NCBI GenBank assembly: GCA_021736645.1
Contig: JAIPFM010000107.1
Coordinates: 1-64,000 of the forward strand
Direction: 5' to 3'
From: Phycisphaerae bacterium
Lineage (GTDB): Bacteria; Planctomycetota; Phycisphaerae; Sedimentisphaerales; Anaerobacaceae
DNA length: 64,000 nt
The position numbers and the translations under genes are program-made. Below, one piece after another: positions 26,201 through 34,369 of this stretch. Numbering within the stretch: the stretch's first letter is position 1; each line of letters starts with the position of its first letter. The notes beneath the pieces were generated by a model. The model was not told where the DNA came from, made no database searches, and saw only the letters and a program-made list of their open reading frames with translations.

Positions 26201-26841
26201 TCTTCGATCTCGATGGCACTTTGGTCAATACCCTGGAGGACATCGCCAACAGTGTCAATGCTGCATTACATCAGCACCGGCTCCAGAGCCACCCCGTGAC
26301 ATCCTACCGATTGAGGGTGGGAGACGGCACCCGTGCCTTAATCGAACGGTCCCTGCCAACGGACCGACAGGATTTGGTGGAGTCCGTACTCAAGGCCCAG
26401 GCGGCCTTTTACAGAGACCACTTTTGTGACAACTCGGCGCCCTACCCCGGAATCTCTGATCTGCTGACCAGATTAAAGGCAGGGCATTTAAAACTGGCTG
26501 TGTTGTCCAACAAACCGGATGTTTATACACGGACATTGACAGAGCGTCTATTCCCGAGCGGCACATTCGATCTGATTCAAGGCCACCTGGAGGGTGTCCC
26601 CTTAAAACCTGACCCCACGTCACTGGTGGACATGCTGTCCAAATTGAATGTCACACCCGACCAGGCCATGTATGTAGGTGACTCCGGCGTCGACATCCAG
26701 ACCGGCAAGCGGGCTGGCGTCTACGCCGTGGGCGTGGCATGGGGCTTTCGCGGTCCAGAGGAACTTGAACTCAATGGCTGCGATACCTTGATCCATGACC
26801 CCATAGAACTTCTGCATCTTCTGCCCGGCCCCAAAGGATGA
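26185..26841 (+). CDS. HAD-family phosphatase (phosphoglycolate phosphatase-like)
   Basis: The 218-residue HAD hydrolase has motif I DLDGTLVNT with the nucleophilic aspartate (residue 9), motif II LAVLSNKP, motif III lysine in PLKPDPTSL and motif IV YVGDSGVDIQTG. The helical cap after motif I and the overall length match Gph-type phosphoglycolate phosphatases and related nucleotidases. Its start overlaps the cupin gene. Beside a purine phosphoribosyltransferase, a role with nucleotides or phosphoglycolate is possible; substrate specificity cannot be read from sequence. Confidence 0.85.
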   Translation: MYNAVIFDLDGTLVNTLEDIANSVNAALHQHRLQSHPVTSYRLRVGDGTRALIERSLPTDRQDLVESVLKAQAAFYRDHFCDNSAPYPGISDLLTRLKAGHLKLAVLSNKPDVYTRTLTERLFPSGTFDLIQGHLEGVPLKPDPTSLVDMLSKLNVTPDQAMYVGDSGVDIQTGKRAGVYAVGVAWGFRGPEELELNGCDTLIHDPIELLHLLPGPKG

Positions 26842-26875
26842 GCCTCACACAGAGAAATATATTCGATCACAAAAC

Positions 26876-26895
26876 ACAACAAGCTGACTTGTTGT
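26876..26895. other. Inverted repeat after the phosphatase gene
   Basis: ACAACAAG and CTTGTTGT form a perfect 8-base stem with a 4-base loop, 34 bases after the phosphatase stop. There is no T tract, so intrinsic termination is uncertain; a protein-binding site is an alternative. Further on, a 12-base palindrome AGCGACGTCGCT lies at 26998-27009. The gap to the BlaI gene (265 bases) holds no other gene. Confidence 0.3.
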
Positions 26896-27056
26896 AACAT
26901 GAATATGCAAATCACTTACCCGCGATGCAGAACGATAAAACGACTTGTCATGCCAAACGCGTGTGAGGTATCCATTGAGCTCAGCCAGCGAAGCTGAAGC
27001 GACGTCGCTAATCAATCATGAAAAAAAGTTGCTAAAAACCTTTTTCTCCTTGTCAT

Positions 27057-27072
27057 ATCTACTTGAGTAGAT
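27057..27072. promoter_or_regulatory. Candidate BlaI operator upstream of the first BlaI gene
   Basis: ATCTACTTGAGTAGAT is a dyad with 7-base arms (ATCTACT and AGTAGAT). Its core TAC-N4-GTA is shared with the palindrome before the second BlaI gene and resembles the TACAnnTGTA core of staphylococcal bla/mec operators. A related half-site, TTACTTGGATAGAT, follows at 27080. A weak -35 (TTGTCA at 27050) and -10 (TAAAAG at 27073) would bracket it, so bound repressor would block the promoter. Confidence 0.6.
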
Positions 27073-27106
27073 TAAAAGTTACTTGGATAGATTTAAGAGG
27101 ACGCAC

Positions 27107-27517
27107 ATGCCAAAGAAAGATCTGGAACTCTTCGACAGTGAGTGGGCGATACTTCGCGTCGTGTGGAAGCTCGAGCCCTGTACTGCCCCCGCCGTCCAGG
27201 AGGCACTTCAGGATAAGAGAGGGTGGGCCTACACCACGGTCAAGACGATGATGGGCCGTATGGTCAAGAAGGGTCTGCTAAAGACGACAAAGATACGCAA
27301 CCTCTACCTCTACAGCTCGGTGGTCACACAGTCTCAGGCCAGAAGAGGCGAGATCCTGAGAACCGTTACCAGGGCATTTGACGGCACTCTAACGCCCATG
27401 ATGCAGTTTTTAATCGAAAGCGATGAGCTGTCGGAGCAGGAGTACAGTCAATTGGAGTCTCTGATTAAGAATCGTAAACGCAAGAAGTCTGCGCCACAAA
27501 AGAAGCCTCAGAAGTAG
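27107..27517 (+). CDS. BlaI/MecI-family transcriptional repressor
   Basis: The 136-residue winged-helix repressor has the family recognition helix region GWAYTTVKTMMGRMVKKGLL at residues 39-58. ATG 27107 is preceded by AGAGG at 6 bases; an earlier ATG at 27083 has no such site. BlaI proteins dimerise on dyads and are inactivated by proteolytic cleavage. In the known staphylococcal protein the cut is N101-F102; the equivalent position here appears to be Q100-F101 in LTPMMQFLIESD. The downstream gene encodes an M56 peptidase, the usual partner. It aligns without gaps to the second repressor at 60775. The target is probably its own operon. Confidence 0.92.
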   Translation: MPKKDLELFDSEWAILRVVWKLEPCTAPAVQEALQDKRGWAYTTVKTMMGRMVKKGLLKTTKIRNLYLYSSVVTQSQARRGEILRTVTRAFDGTLTPMMQFLIESDELSEQEYSQLESLIKNRKRKKSAPQKKPQK

Positions 27518-27568
27518 CCGTTCTGTGGCAGTGATATTGATCACGATTTGTTTATCAACGGAGAGACC

Positions 27569-30500
27569 ATGATGGATGCGATCCTTGAACAAGTCAATTC
27601 GATGGGGAATGCTTTTCTCGATTTTGCTTTGCCCATGCTGGTTCAGTCGAGCCTGCTTATCATCGCATTGCTGGGCCTGGACATGCTTCTTCGCAAGAGG
27701 ATGAGGGCGGTATGTCGATACTGGATCTGGATGATCGTCCTGGTGAAGTTGATGCTTCCAACCACTCTCTCTTCGCCCACAAGTCCGGCCTATTGGTTTG
27801 ACAGTGACCTGCAAGGTGTGGTGACGCAAGGACCGATTGTCTCAGGGACCTCAGAGTCCACGTCCCCAATGACCGAGCCTCCCACTGAGGTGCCAGCGAT
27901 CCTGGATACGATGCCTGTAGCCCGGCCCGCTGAAGATGTCCGGCCTACCCCCGGCTTGGCTTACCCTGTCCAAGCAGACACCGGTGCCACGGTGCCTCCA
28001 GCCGTGCCGGCCCCGTCTATGGCCTGGCAGGGACTTGCGATGCTGCTTTGGCTGGGTGTGGTGATCACCATGACTCTACTGTTGGTTCAACGAGTCTGTC
28101 TTGTCAAGGGGCTGATCGCTCAGTCAAAAGATGCCCCTCCCGAACTGCATGCCCTTCTTGAGCAGGCGCAAAAGCAAATGAAAGTTTACAGACGTGTGGC
28201 ATTGCGACTCTCTTCGGCTGCGGCCAGTCCATCGGTTTGTGGGCTGTTTCGTCCGACGATCTTAATTCCGCATGGTTTGACCAACCGATTAAGCCCACAG
28301 CATTTCAGATCGATCCTTTTGCATGAGCTTGCTCACATCAAGCGAGGCGATTTGTGGGTGAGTATGTGCCAGACCCTATTGCAGATTGCCTACATCTATA
28401 ACCCGTTTCTCTGGGTGGCAAACGCCGTGATTCGAAGGGTCAGGGAAGCAGCCGTTGATGAGACAGTGCTGGTGGCGATGGGCGAGCAGGCCGAGGAGTA
28501 TCCGAGGATGTTGTTGGATGTCTCCAAGTTGACCTTCAGCCGGCCTGCCTGGAGCTTGCGTCTAATAGGTGTGGTAGAGTCAAAAAGAGCGCTGTCCAGC
28601 CGAATCAGACATATCGTAAGCAGGCCTTTTCCTGAGACAGCCAGGCTGGGGTTTTTCGGTTTGCTGGGTGTCCTTGTGGCGGCAGCCGTGCTATTACCCA
28701 TGGCAAGGGCCCAGAAAGACGAGAGCATAGTGTCACCTGCCACTACATCAACTGCGCTCACATTTGAAGGCCCACTTGAGTTTCACAAACCTCTGCCTGT
28801 CGGAATTGTGGCTGGCACAGAGGAGCATCCGGACATCGTGCGCATAGAGTGGCTCCGTTTTGAAACCATCGCTGGCAACGCTTGGGGTGTCACTGCACAC
28901 GTGGGCTGGCTGCCCGAAACAGAAACCTCCTGGCAACTCAAGGTTGAATTGCTCGACAAATCGGGCCGGGTACTGCAGCACGTCAGAGACGAGCCTACAA
29001 TGTTTACACTCGCACCCGGTCAGGCGGATCAGGTGGGACTATGTTTTGTGGATTTGGATCTGGATTTTATGCAGTATGAAGGACGCAGGCACGCAAAACT
29101 ATTTCGGGTTTATCTTGAACCCTGGCAGGAGGAAGTGAAAAATACGGCCTTGGTCGACCCTGAGATGTGTACGCTCGATATGACAGTGGTTGATCAAACG
29201 AGCGAGACGCCTCTTGCCGATGCAGCCGTTGTAGTCCGTAGTTCGTTCGCAGGGAATCGGCATCCACAGGAGAATGGGCTGTACTCCACAGACTCCCAGG
29301 GACGGTGTCAGATAGAGCTCTCCGGAGACGGGCTTGCATTGGTCCGCGTAGGTGCACAAAAGCAGGGCTTTGCCATAAATCAAAAGTATTGGTCGAACTC
29401 CGGTTCCTGGCCTGTTGGCGGAGTCATGCTGGCGAGACTGCCGCATCGCCATGTTCTGGAATTGATCAGGGCCGGTTCGGTGGGTGGATTCGTTCAGGAC
29501 AAGGAGGGTAAGCCCCTCAGTGAAGTCGAGGTTCGCTTGAATGCTTACGTGGAAGATGCCAGTGGCATGTCCCATGTCAGTCGGAGTGTAAAGACAGATG
29601 CCGACGGTCGATGGCAGGTCGATGGCGTTCCCCTGGAATTGGGACCGGATCGCATGAGCATTGGATTAAGGCACGCTGAGTACGGCGGGGATAATGGACG
29701 CAACAGATATCTCACCGGGCAGGCACTACTCGATGCTCGGGCGCTCAAGCACGTTGAGACGCTGGACAAGGGCCTGGTCGTGACTGGCAAGGTGCTCAAC
29801 GACCGGGGGGAGCCCGTGCCCTCGGCAACCGTCATGCGGGCGTCACGATCCTTTAATCCTCTGCCTGCGCTGACAGATGAATCCGGGGCGTTTCGATGGG
29901 CGTGCATGGCTGATGTGTCTGCTTACGACCCTCCCTGCGCACTCGTTGTCGAAGCCCCTGGTTATGCGCCTGTAGAGCAAGCCATAGACCTCACACAAAC
30001 ACTTGACGGTTTGGAAATCCGACTCACACGCGGCAGAAGCATCACATGTCGTGTGGTTGACACAGAGGGTGAGCCTGTTGTGGGCGCCTGGACTGTGGTC
30101 CATCGCATACCTGAGAATTCGGCCTATTCACTCTGGCAAAAAGGCACGGATGCCAGGGGAGAATGTCACGTGCCAAGCATGCCGGAAAGCGATGTTGATA
30201 TTACCGTGCTGAAATCGGGTTACATCGCGGTAAGAGACCTGGTGGTGGGGGCCTCTGAGGACGAAGTCGTCATTACGATGAGACGTGCCATGCGTGTGTC
30301 CGGGACGGTGACAGATGCCCAGAGTGGTAGCCCCATACCCAGTTTTGAAATAGCAGGTGCGTATACTTCGAAAAATGGGCCCTATACGAGCACCCCGTCT
30401 ATCTTTGTTGAAGGCATGTATGACCTGAGCTTTGACGAGGCGACACCTGAGACACTGCAACTTAAGGCTTTCGCTGTGGGATATGAGCCGGCCACTTCAA

Positions 30501-31192
30501 AGGAGATCAAGATAGATGAAGGCCAACGTATCATCGACTTCAAGCTGGTGAGAAGCTCGACGTTTGACGAGACCACAGCCGGACGCCCTCGCGAAGAGAT
30601 CCAACCCACAGGGCCGCGGAGAATCACAGGGAAGGTTCGTGATGGAGAAGGCAATCCCGTGTCTGATGCCATTGTCTCAATCCGGCCGTGGCTTGCAGAG
30701 AATGCAACGACCGATGCCAAGGGCTCATTCGCACTGCGAACGATGGGGACATCGGCCGTGAGTATGAGAGAAGAGACGACCACGCTTTTTGCCAGGCACA
30801 AAGCACGTAATCTTGCGGCTGCCATAGAACTTGGTGCCAATGCAAACAAGCTTGAAATCGATCTGATTCCGGGCGCGATCCTATGCGGCAGGGTCGCTGA
30901 TGCTGAAGGCAAAGGGATCCCCGGTACTGTAATAATTCTCTATTTCTGGCATTTAGGCAGCGGTTACCCTTCTCGGGAAGAGACGCAGGTCGATGCCCAG
31001 GGCTATTATGAGATCAGGGCGGTTCCCTCAGGCCATAGCTATTCTGTGCATGCAACTGCTGAAGGATACGATAAGAAAAACACCAAAATAAAGATGGCTA
31101 AGGCCGCCGGGGATCGCATAGAATTCGAACCGTTGTTTTTGGTCCAGGTGGATAGTTCGGGTTCCCGTATAAATAACATACCCGTAGAATAA
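27569..31192 (+). CDS. BlaR1-like M56 membrane metallopeptidase with about seven carboxypeptidase-regulatory-like domains
   Basis: The 1207-residue protein has a membrane peptidase half (residues 1-380). Helices lie near 15-40, 45-65 and 155-180, with a last one at about 358-380; the zinc motif HELAH is at 252-256 and a likely third ligand E293 lies in REAAVDE. The other 830 residues are periplasmic: a beta-rich region (380-530), then about seven repeats starting near 533, 636, 737, 824, 910, 1018 and 1104. Each has the carboxypeptidase regulatory-like pattern GxVxDxxGxPVxxAxV (e.g. ITGKVRDGEGNPVSDAIV). There is no penicillin-binding sensor domain as in BlaR1. By analogy it would sense an extracellular ligand and cleave the BlaI repressor encoded 51 bases upstream. 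ATG 27569 follows GGAGAG. Confidence 0.88.
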   Translation: MMDAILEQVNSMGNAFLDFALPMLVQSSLLIIALLGLDMLLRKRMRAVCRYWIWMIVLVKLMLPTTLSSPTSPAYWFDSDLQGVVTQGPIVSGTSESTSPMTEPPTEVPAILDTMPVARPAEDVRPTPGLAYPVQADTGATVPPAVPAPSMAWQGLAMLLWLGVVITMTLLLVQRVCLVKGLIAQSKDAPPELHALLEQAQKQMKVYRRVALRLSSAAASPSVCGLFRPTILIPHGLTNRLSPQHFRSILLHELAHIKRGDLWVSMCQTLLQIAYIYNPFLWVANAVIRRVREAAVDETVLVAMGEQAEEYPRMLLDVSKLTFSRPAWSLRLIGVVESKRALSSRIRHIVSRPFPETARLGFFGLLGVLVAAAVLLPMARAQKDESIVSPATTSTALTFEGPLEFHKPLPVGIVAGTEEHPDIVRIEWLRFETIAGNAWGVTAHVGWLPETETSWQLKVELLDKSGRVLQHVRDEPTMFTLAPGQADQVGLCFVDLDLDFMQYEGRRHAKLFRVYLEPWQEEVKNTALVDPEMCTLDMTVVDQTSETPLADAAVVVRSSFAGNRHPQENGLYSTDSQGRCQIELSGDGLALVRVGAQKQGFAINQKYWSNSGSWPVGGVMLARLPHRHVLELIRAGSVGGFVQDKEGKPLSEVEVRLNAYVEDASGMSHVSRSVKTDADGRWQVDGVPLELGPDRMSIGLRHAEYGGDNGRNRYLTGQALLDARALKHVETLDKGLVVTGKVLNDRGEPVPSATVMRASRSFNPLPALTDESGAFRWACMADVSAYDPPCALVVEAPGYAPVEQAIDLTQTLDGLEIRLTRGRSITCRVVDTEGEPVVGAWTVVHRIPENSAYSLWQKGTDARGECHVPSMPESDVDITVLKSGYIAVRDLVVGASEDEVVITMRRAMRVSGTVTDAQSGSPIPSFEIAGAYTSKNGPYTSTPSIFVEGMYDLSFDEATPETLQLKAFAVGYEPATSKEIKIDEGQRIIDFKLVRSSTFDETTAGRPREEIQPTGPRRITGKVRDGEGNPVSDAIVSIRPWLAENATTDAKGSFALRTMGTSAVSMREETTTLFARHKARNLAAAIELGANANKLEIDLIPGAILCGRVADAEGKGIPGTVIILYFWHLGSGYPSREETQVDAQGYYEIRAVPSGHSYSVHATAEGYDKKNTKIKMAKAAGDRIEFEPLFLVQVDSSGSRINNIPVE

Positions 31193-31357
31193 GCCGTTAC
31201 CCGGCGTCCGAGTCTATACCTACACAGATTCTCGCCAATGTATACATAGCCGTATGAAGGTCCAGAGTCCAGGGGTTCGGTCAGGCTTTTTCTTTAGGTA
31301 TGCGCAAAACGAATTCAAGGAAAAGGCTGGAAATTGCGCTTGTTCAATCTTGATATT

Positions 31358-31383
31358 CGAATTCAGGAGCCGGCTGCTGAATT
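31358..31383. promoter_or_regulatory. 26-base near-perfect palindrome upstream of iron-sulfur protein gene
   Basis: GAATTCAG (31358-31365) and CTGAATTC (31376-31383) flank GAGCCGGCTG, so 12 of 13 base pairs of the 26-base sequence are symmetric. It lies 60 bases before the iron-sulfur gene with no T tract, so it is more like a dimeric regulator site than a terminator. No known regulator is recognised. The rest of the 251-base gap shows nothing else. Confidence 0.45.
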
Positions 31384-31443
31384 CAACGGGCATTAAGAGA
31401 TGATTTTCAGGGATTCATAGAAATCGCAAACAGGAGACGTGCC

Positions 31444-32727
31444 ATGGGCCATCATGTCAGCAAGGCGGTTTACCAGCAGTTGGGCAAGAAGATCGATGGT
31501 CTGACGATCAGGACCCCCTGGAATGAGAATCTCTATGCCGTTTTAAAGGAGTTGTATACCCCCGAAGAGGCCCAGCTCATTGCCCGTATGCCTTACCGAC
31601 CGTCTGGTCTGGACAGGATCTGCCAGATAACCGGCTATGACGCGAGCCGGGTCAAGCCATTGCTTGAATCCCTGTGTGAAAAGGGGCTGGTCATGGATCT
31701 GCTGATGCACGATGCCTGTTACTATATGGCGTCTCCCCTGGTGATTGGCATTTTCGAATTTACCATGATGCGCACCGGGGGCAATCTAAACACCAAGGCC
31801 TGGGCGAAACTCTTTCATGCATATATGTTCGGGGATGACTCATTCCTGGAGGCGAACTGTACCAGGGATAAGCGGGTCTCCATCATGAGGGCGCTGCCCC
31901 ATGAGGGCACAGTGACTGAGACCGATTATGTGGAGGTCCTGGACTATGAAAAGGCCACGGCCATTGTGGAACAGAACAAAACCTTCTCTTTGGGGATCTG
32001 CTCGTGTCGACATGAAAAATTTCACCTGGGGGAGAAGACCTGCGATGTCCCCCTGGAGACCTGCGCCGCCTTTGGAGAGGCAGCCAAGTTCCTCGTGAGA
32101 AATAAGTTGGCCCGAGAGGTCTCCCAATCTCAGATGTTCGAAAACCTGGCCCGATCAAGGGAGATGGGCCTGGTGCTGAGCGCGGATAACGTAAAACAAC
32201 AAGTGGGGGCCATCTGTTCCTGCTGCCCCTGTTGCTGTAACATTTTGCAGGGTATTGGGAAATACGGGTACCCCGGCATATTGGTGACATCCAACTTCAT
32301 TGCCCATATCGATGAGATGACCTGTATCGGCTGTGGCCTGTGCGCCCGGGCCTGCCCGATTGATGCGATCGCCATGATCCCTGATGACGAACCCCAAACC
32401 AGACGAAAACAGAGGCCCCGAATCGACACGTCTGTGTGTGTGGGATGTGGCGTATGCAGTCTGAAATGCACGAAGACAGGATCGTTAAAACTGGTGAAAA
32501 GACAGACCCGCGTGCTGCACCCGGAAACCACGATGGAAAGGATTATCCTACAGTGCCTGGAGCGGGGCACCCTGCAAAACCAGCTCTTTGATGATCCCAA
32601 TAAACTGTCACATGACCTCTTGCGCCTGATTGTCGGCGCCTTTCTTAGACTGCCCCCTGTTAAAAAGAGTCTTATGAGCGATCTGCTGAGATCGAGGTTC
32701 TTAAGTGGGTTGAAGGCACATGGGTGA
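31444..32727 (+). CDS. Polyferredoxin-like 4Fe-4S protein with N-terminal winged-helix region
   Basis: The 427-residue protein has two 4Fe-4S ferredoxin motifs at about residues 296-345: CIGCGLCARACP and CVGCGVCSLKC. Two further cysteine groups precede them: GICSCRHEKFHLGEKTCD near 185 and the cysteine-dense ICSCCPCCCN near 258, which may bind another cluster. Residues about 30-95 resemble a winged helix (EEAQLIARMPYRPSGLDRICQ...LLESLCEKGLV). I associate this architecture with uncharacterised proteins of anaerobes, and the function is unknown; electron transfer or redox sensing are possible. A 26-base palindrome lies upstream. The convergent gene on the other side ends 31 bases later. Confidence 0.75.
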   Translation: MGHHVSKAVYQQLGKKIDGLTIRTPWNENLYAVLKELYTPEEAQLIARMPYRPSGLDRICQITGYDASRVKPLLESLCEKGLVMDLLMHDACYYMASPLVIGIFEFTMMRTGGNLNTKAWAKLFHAYMFGDDSFLEANCTRDKRVSIMRALPHEGTVTETDYVEVLDYEKATAIVEQNKTFSLGICSCRHEKFHLGEKTCDVPLETCAAFGEAAKFLVRNKLAREVSQSQMFENLARSREMGLVLSADNVKQQVGAICSCCPCCCNILQGIGKYGYPGILVTSNFIAHIDEMTCIGCGLCARACPIDAIAMIPDDEPQTRRKQRPRIDTSVCVGCGVCSLKCTKTGSLKLVKRQTRVLHPETTMERIILQCLERGTLQNQLFDDPNKLSHDLLRLIVGAFLRLPPVKKSLMSDLLRSRFLSGLKAHG

Positions 32728-32758
32728 TCGAGACACGTCCATCGTCCTTTTACTGAGA

Positions 32759-33343
32759 TCACAACCGATTGATCTCGCGAAGATAGTCATTGGGGTAATC
32801 CATGTCTGACAGGACCTGGTCGCTGGCAACGGGATATTCACACAGGTCATCGGGATGCGCCTGCAACAGGCCGCGCAGGCCGACATGGTCAAATTGATGG
32901 TGTATCTCCTCGAAATAACAGGCAGACAGCAGCAGGGGGTGTCCCCGCCTGCCCTCGTAACAGGGCACCAGAAGCCCCTTCGGCGTGGCCTCAAAGGCCT
33001 TTATCAATATGTCGATCAAGACACAGGTCAGGCTCGGCTGATCCCCCAGGACAACCATGCATGCCTTACATGTCCCGGGCATGGCCCCAATACCGCAGCG
33101 CACAGATGACAGCATGCCCCGGGCAGGGTCTGGATTGTGGACATAAGAAACAGGCCGATCCTTGAGCACCTGGTGAATACGGGCCTCGTCATGCCCTGTC
33201 ACGACCCACAGGTGATCGATCCGGCTGCGGAGGATCTCCTGCACGAGCTGCTCGATCACGGTGTGGCCGGCAAAGGGCAACAACAGCTTCTGTGTCCCCA
33301 TGCGACTGGACCGACCGGCTGCCAGCAGCAGGGCACTCAGCAT
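32759..33343 (-). CDS. MobA-like nucleotidyltransferase (molybdenum cofactor cytidylyltransferase type)
   Basis: The 194-residue enzyme has the signature LLAAGRSSRMGTQKLLLPF at the N-terminus, where the nucleotide and magnesium bind, and VVLGDQPSL, with the metal-binding aspartate. In MocA-type proteins this activity links CMP to molybdopterin for xanthine oxidase-family enzymes. Its start overlaps the XdhC gene by 7 bases and the operon encodes such a molybdenum hydroxylase, so MocA-like activity is the best guess. Confidence 0.87.
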   Translation of the reverse strand: MLSALLLAAGRSSRMGTQKLLLPFAGHTVIEQLVQEILRSRIDHLWVVTGHDEARIHQVLKDRPVSYVHNPDPARGMLSSVRCGIGAMPGTCKACMVVLGDQPSLTCVLIDILIKAFEATPKGLLVPCYEGRRGHPLLLSACYFEEIHHQFDHVGLRGLLQAHPDDLCEYPVASDQVLSDMDYPNDYLREINRL

Positions 33344-34365
33344 GTCACGGCAGCCTTTCGTCTGACCGCAATGAGCTGTGCCATGATACTCACGGCAATT
33401 TCGGCTGCAGTCACAGAACCGATGGCCAGACCGATCGGTGCATGCACCCGATCAAATTCAGCTTCGCTGGCCGCGCCCGATTTGATCAGACCGCTGCGTA
33501 TCACGGCAATCTTGCGCTGACTGCCAATCATACCGATGTAGGCGCAAGGTCGGTTGATGCAGGCCTCCAGCACCTGAGCATCGTACTGGTGCCCCCGCGT
33601 GACAATCACGATGAACGTGTCCGGCGTGAGTTGGAGTTCACGCATGGCCTCGGCCATGTCACGGCATCGCATCATGACCCCGGCCGGGTAGAGGTCGGGA
33701 TGCACAAATTCGGGCCGGTCGTCCAGCATCGTCACATCAAATCCCACGAGCACGGCCTGCTGTGCCAGGGCCTGGCCCACATGTCCGCCGCCTGCAATCA
33801 CCAGGTGCGGTCTGGGCAAAATGGGTTCGACCAGGACTTCGGACCAGCCGGCCTGATTCGTGAACAGGGCCGGGACCTCTTTCTTGAGACAGGACTGCAG
33901 GACCTCCCCATCCGGAAATCCGGCCTGATCTATCACAGAATCGGCTGACACCCACCCAATCGTCACCTCTGTACACTGGGAAATTCGAGTCACCAGGACC
34001 CCGCTCCGACGGGCCTGCACCGCGGAGGCGGCCTCGGCATAGACCTGCGCGTGTCCGGCCTCGCAGGGATTCACAAGAATCCGCATGGTCCCGCCGCACA
34101 CCGGTTCGTGGTCTCGCGTCTGCATACCCTTCATGTGGAAATCGAAGACCACGGCCTGACCGGTGTCACAGGCCTGAATCGCCCGCTGCTGCGCCTCGGC
34201 TTCGACTGCACCGCCCCCGATCGTGCCCCAGATGCGTCCGGACTTTTCCACCACGGCCTTGGCACCTGCCTTCAGGGGGGTGGAGCCCTCGGCCTGAAGC
34301 ACCTGGATCACGGCGCACACGGTCTGCCGTTCAATCAGCTCGCCTATTTTTTGATGAATGTCCAT
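33337..34365 (-). CDS. XdhC/CoxI-family molybdenum cofactor insertion protein
   Basis: The 342-residue protein has the N-terminal XdhC domain (GSTPLKAGAKAVVEKSGRIWG TIGGGAVE region, residues 27-55) and a C-terminal Rossmann domain with VIAGGGHVGQALAQQAV and TMLDDRPEF. XdhC binds the cofactor and passes it, after sulfuration, into xanthine dehydrogenase-family enzymes. It lies 4 bases after the large-subunit gene and overlaps the MobA-like gene. Confidence 0.9.
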   Translation of the reverse strand: MDIHQKIGELIERQTVCAVIQVLQAEGSTPLKAGAKAVVEKSGRIWGTIGGGAVEAEAQQRAIQACDTGQAVVFDFHMKGMQTRDHEPVCGGTMRILVNPCEAGHAQVYAEAASAVQARRSGVLVTRISQCTEVTIGWVSADSVIDQAGFPDGEVLQSCLKKEVPALFTNQAGWSEVLVEPILPRPHLVIAGGGHVGQALAQQAVLVGFDVTMLDDRPEFVHPDLYPAGVMMRCRDMAEAMRELQLTPDTFIVIVTRGHQYDAQVLEACINRPCAYIGMIGSQRKIAVIRSGLIKSGAASEAEFDRVHAPIGLAIGSVTAAEIAVSIMAQLIAVRRKAAVTC

Positions 34366-34369
34366 AGTC

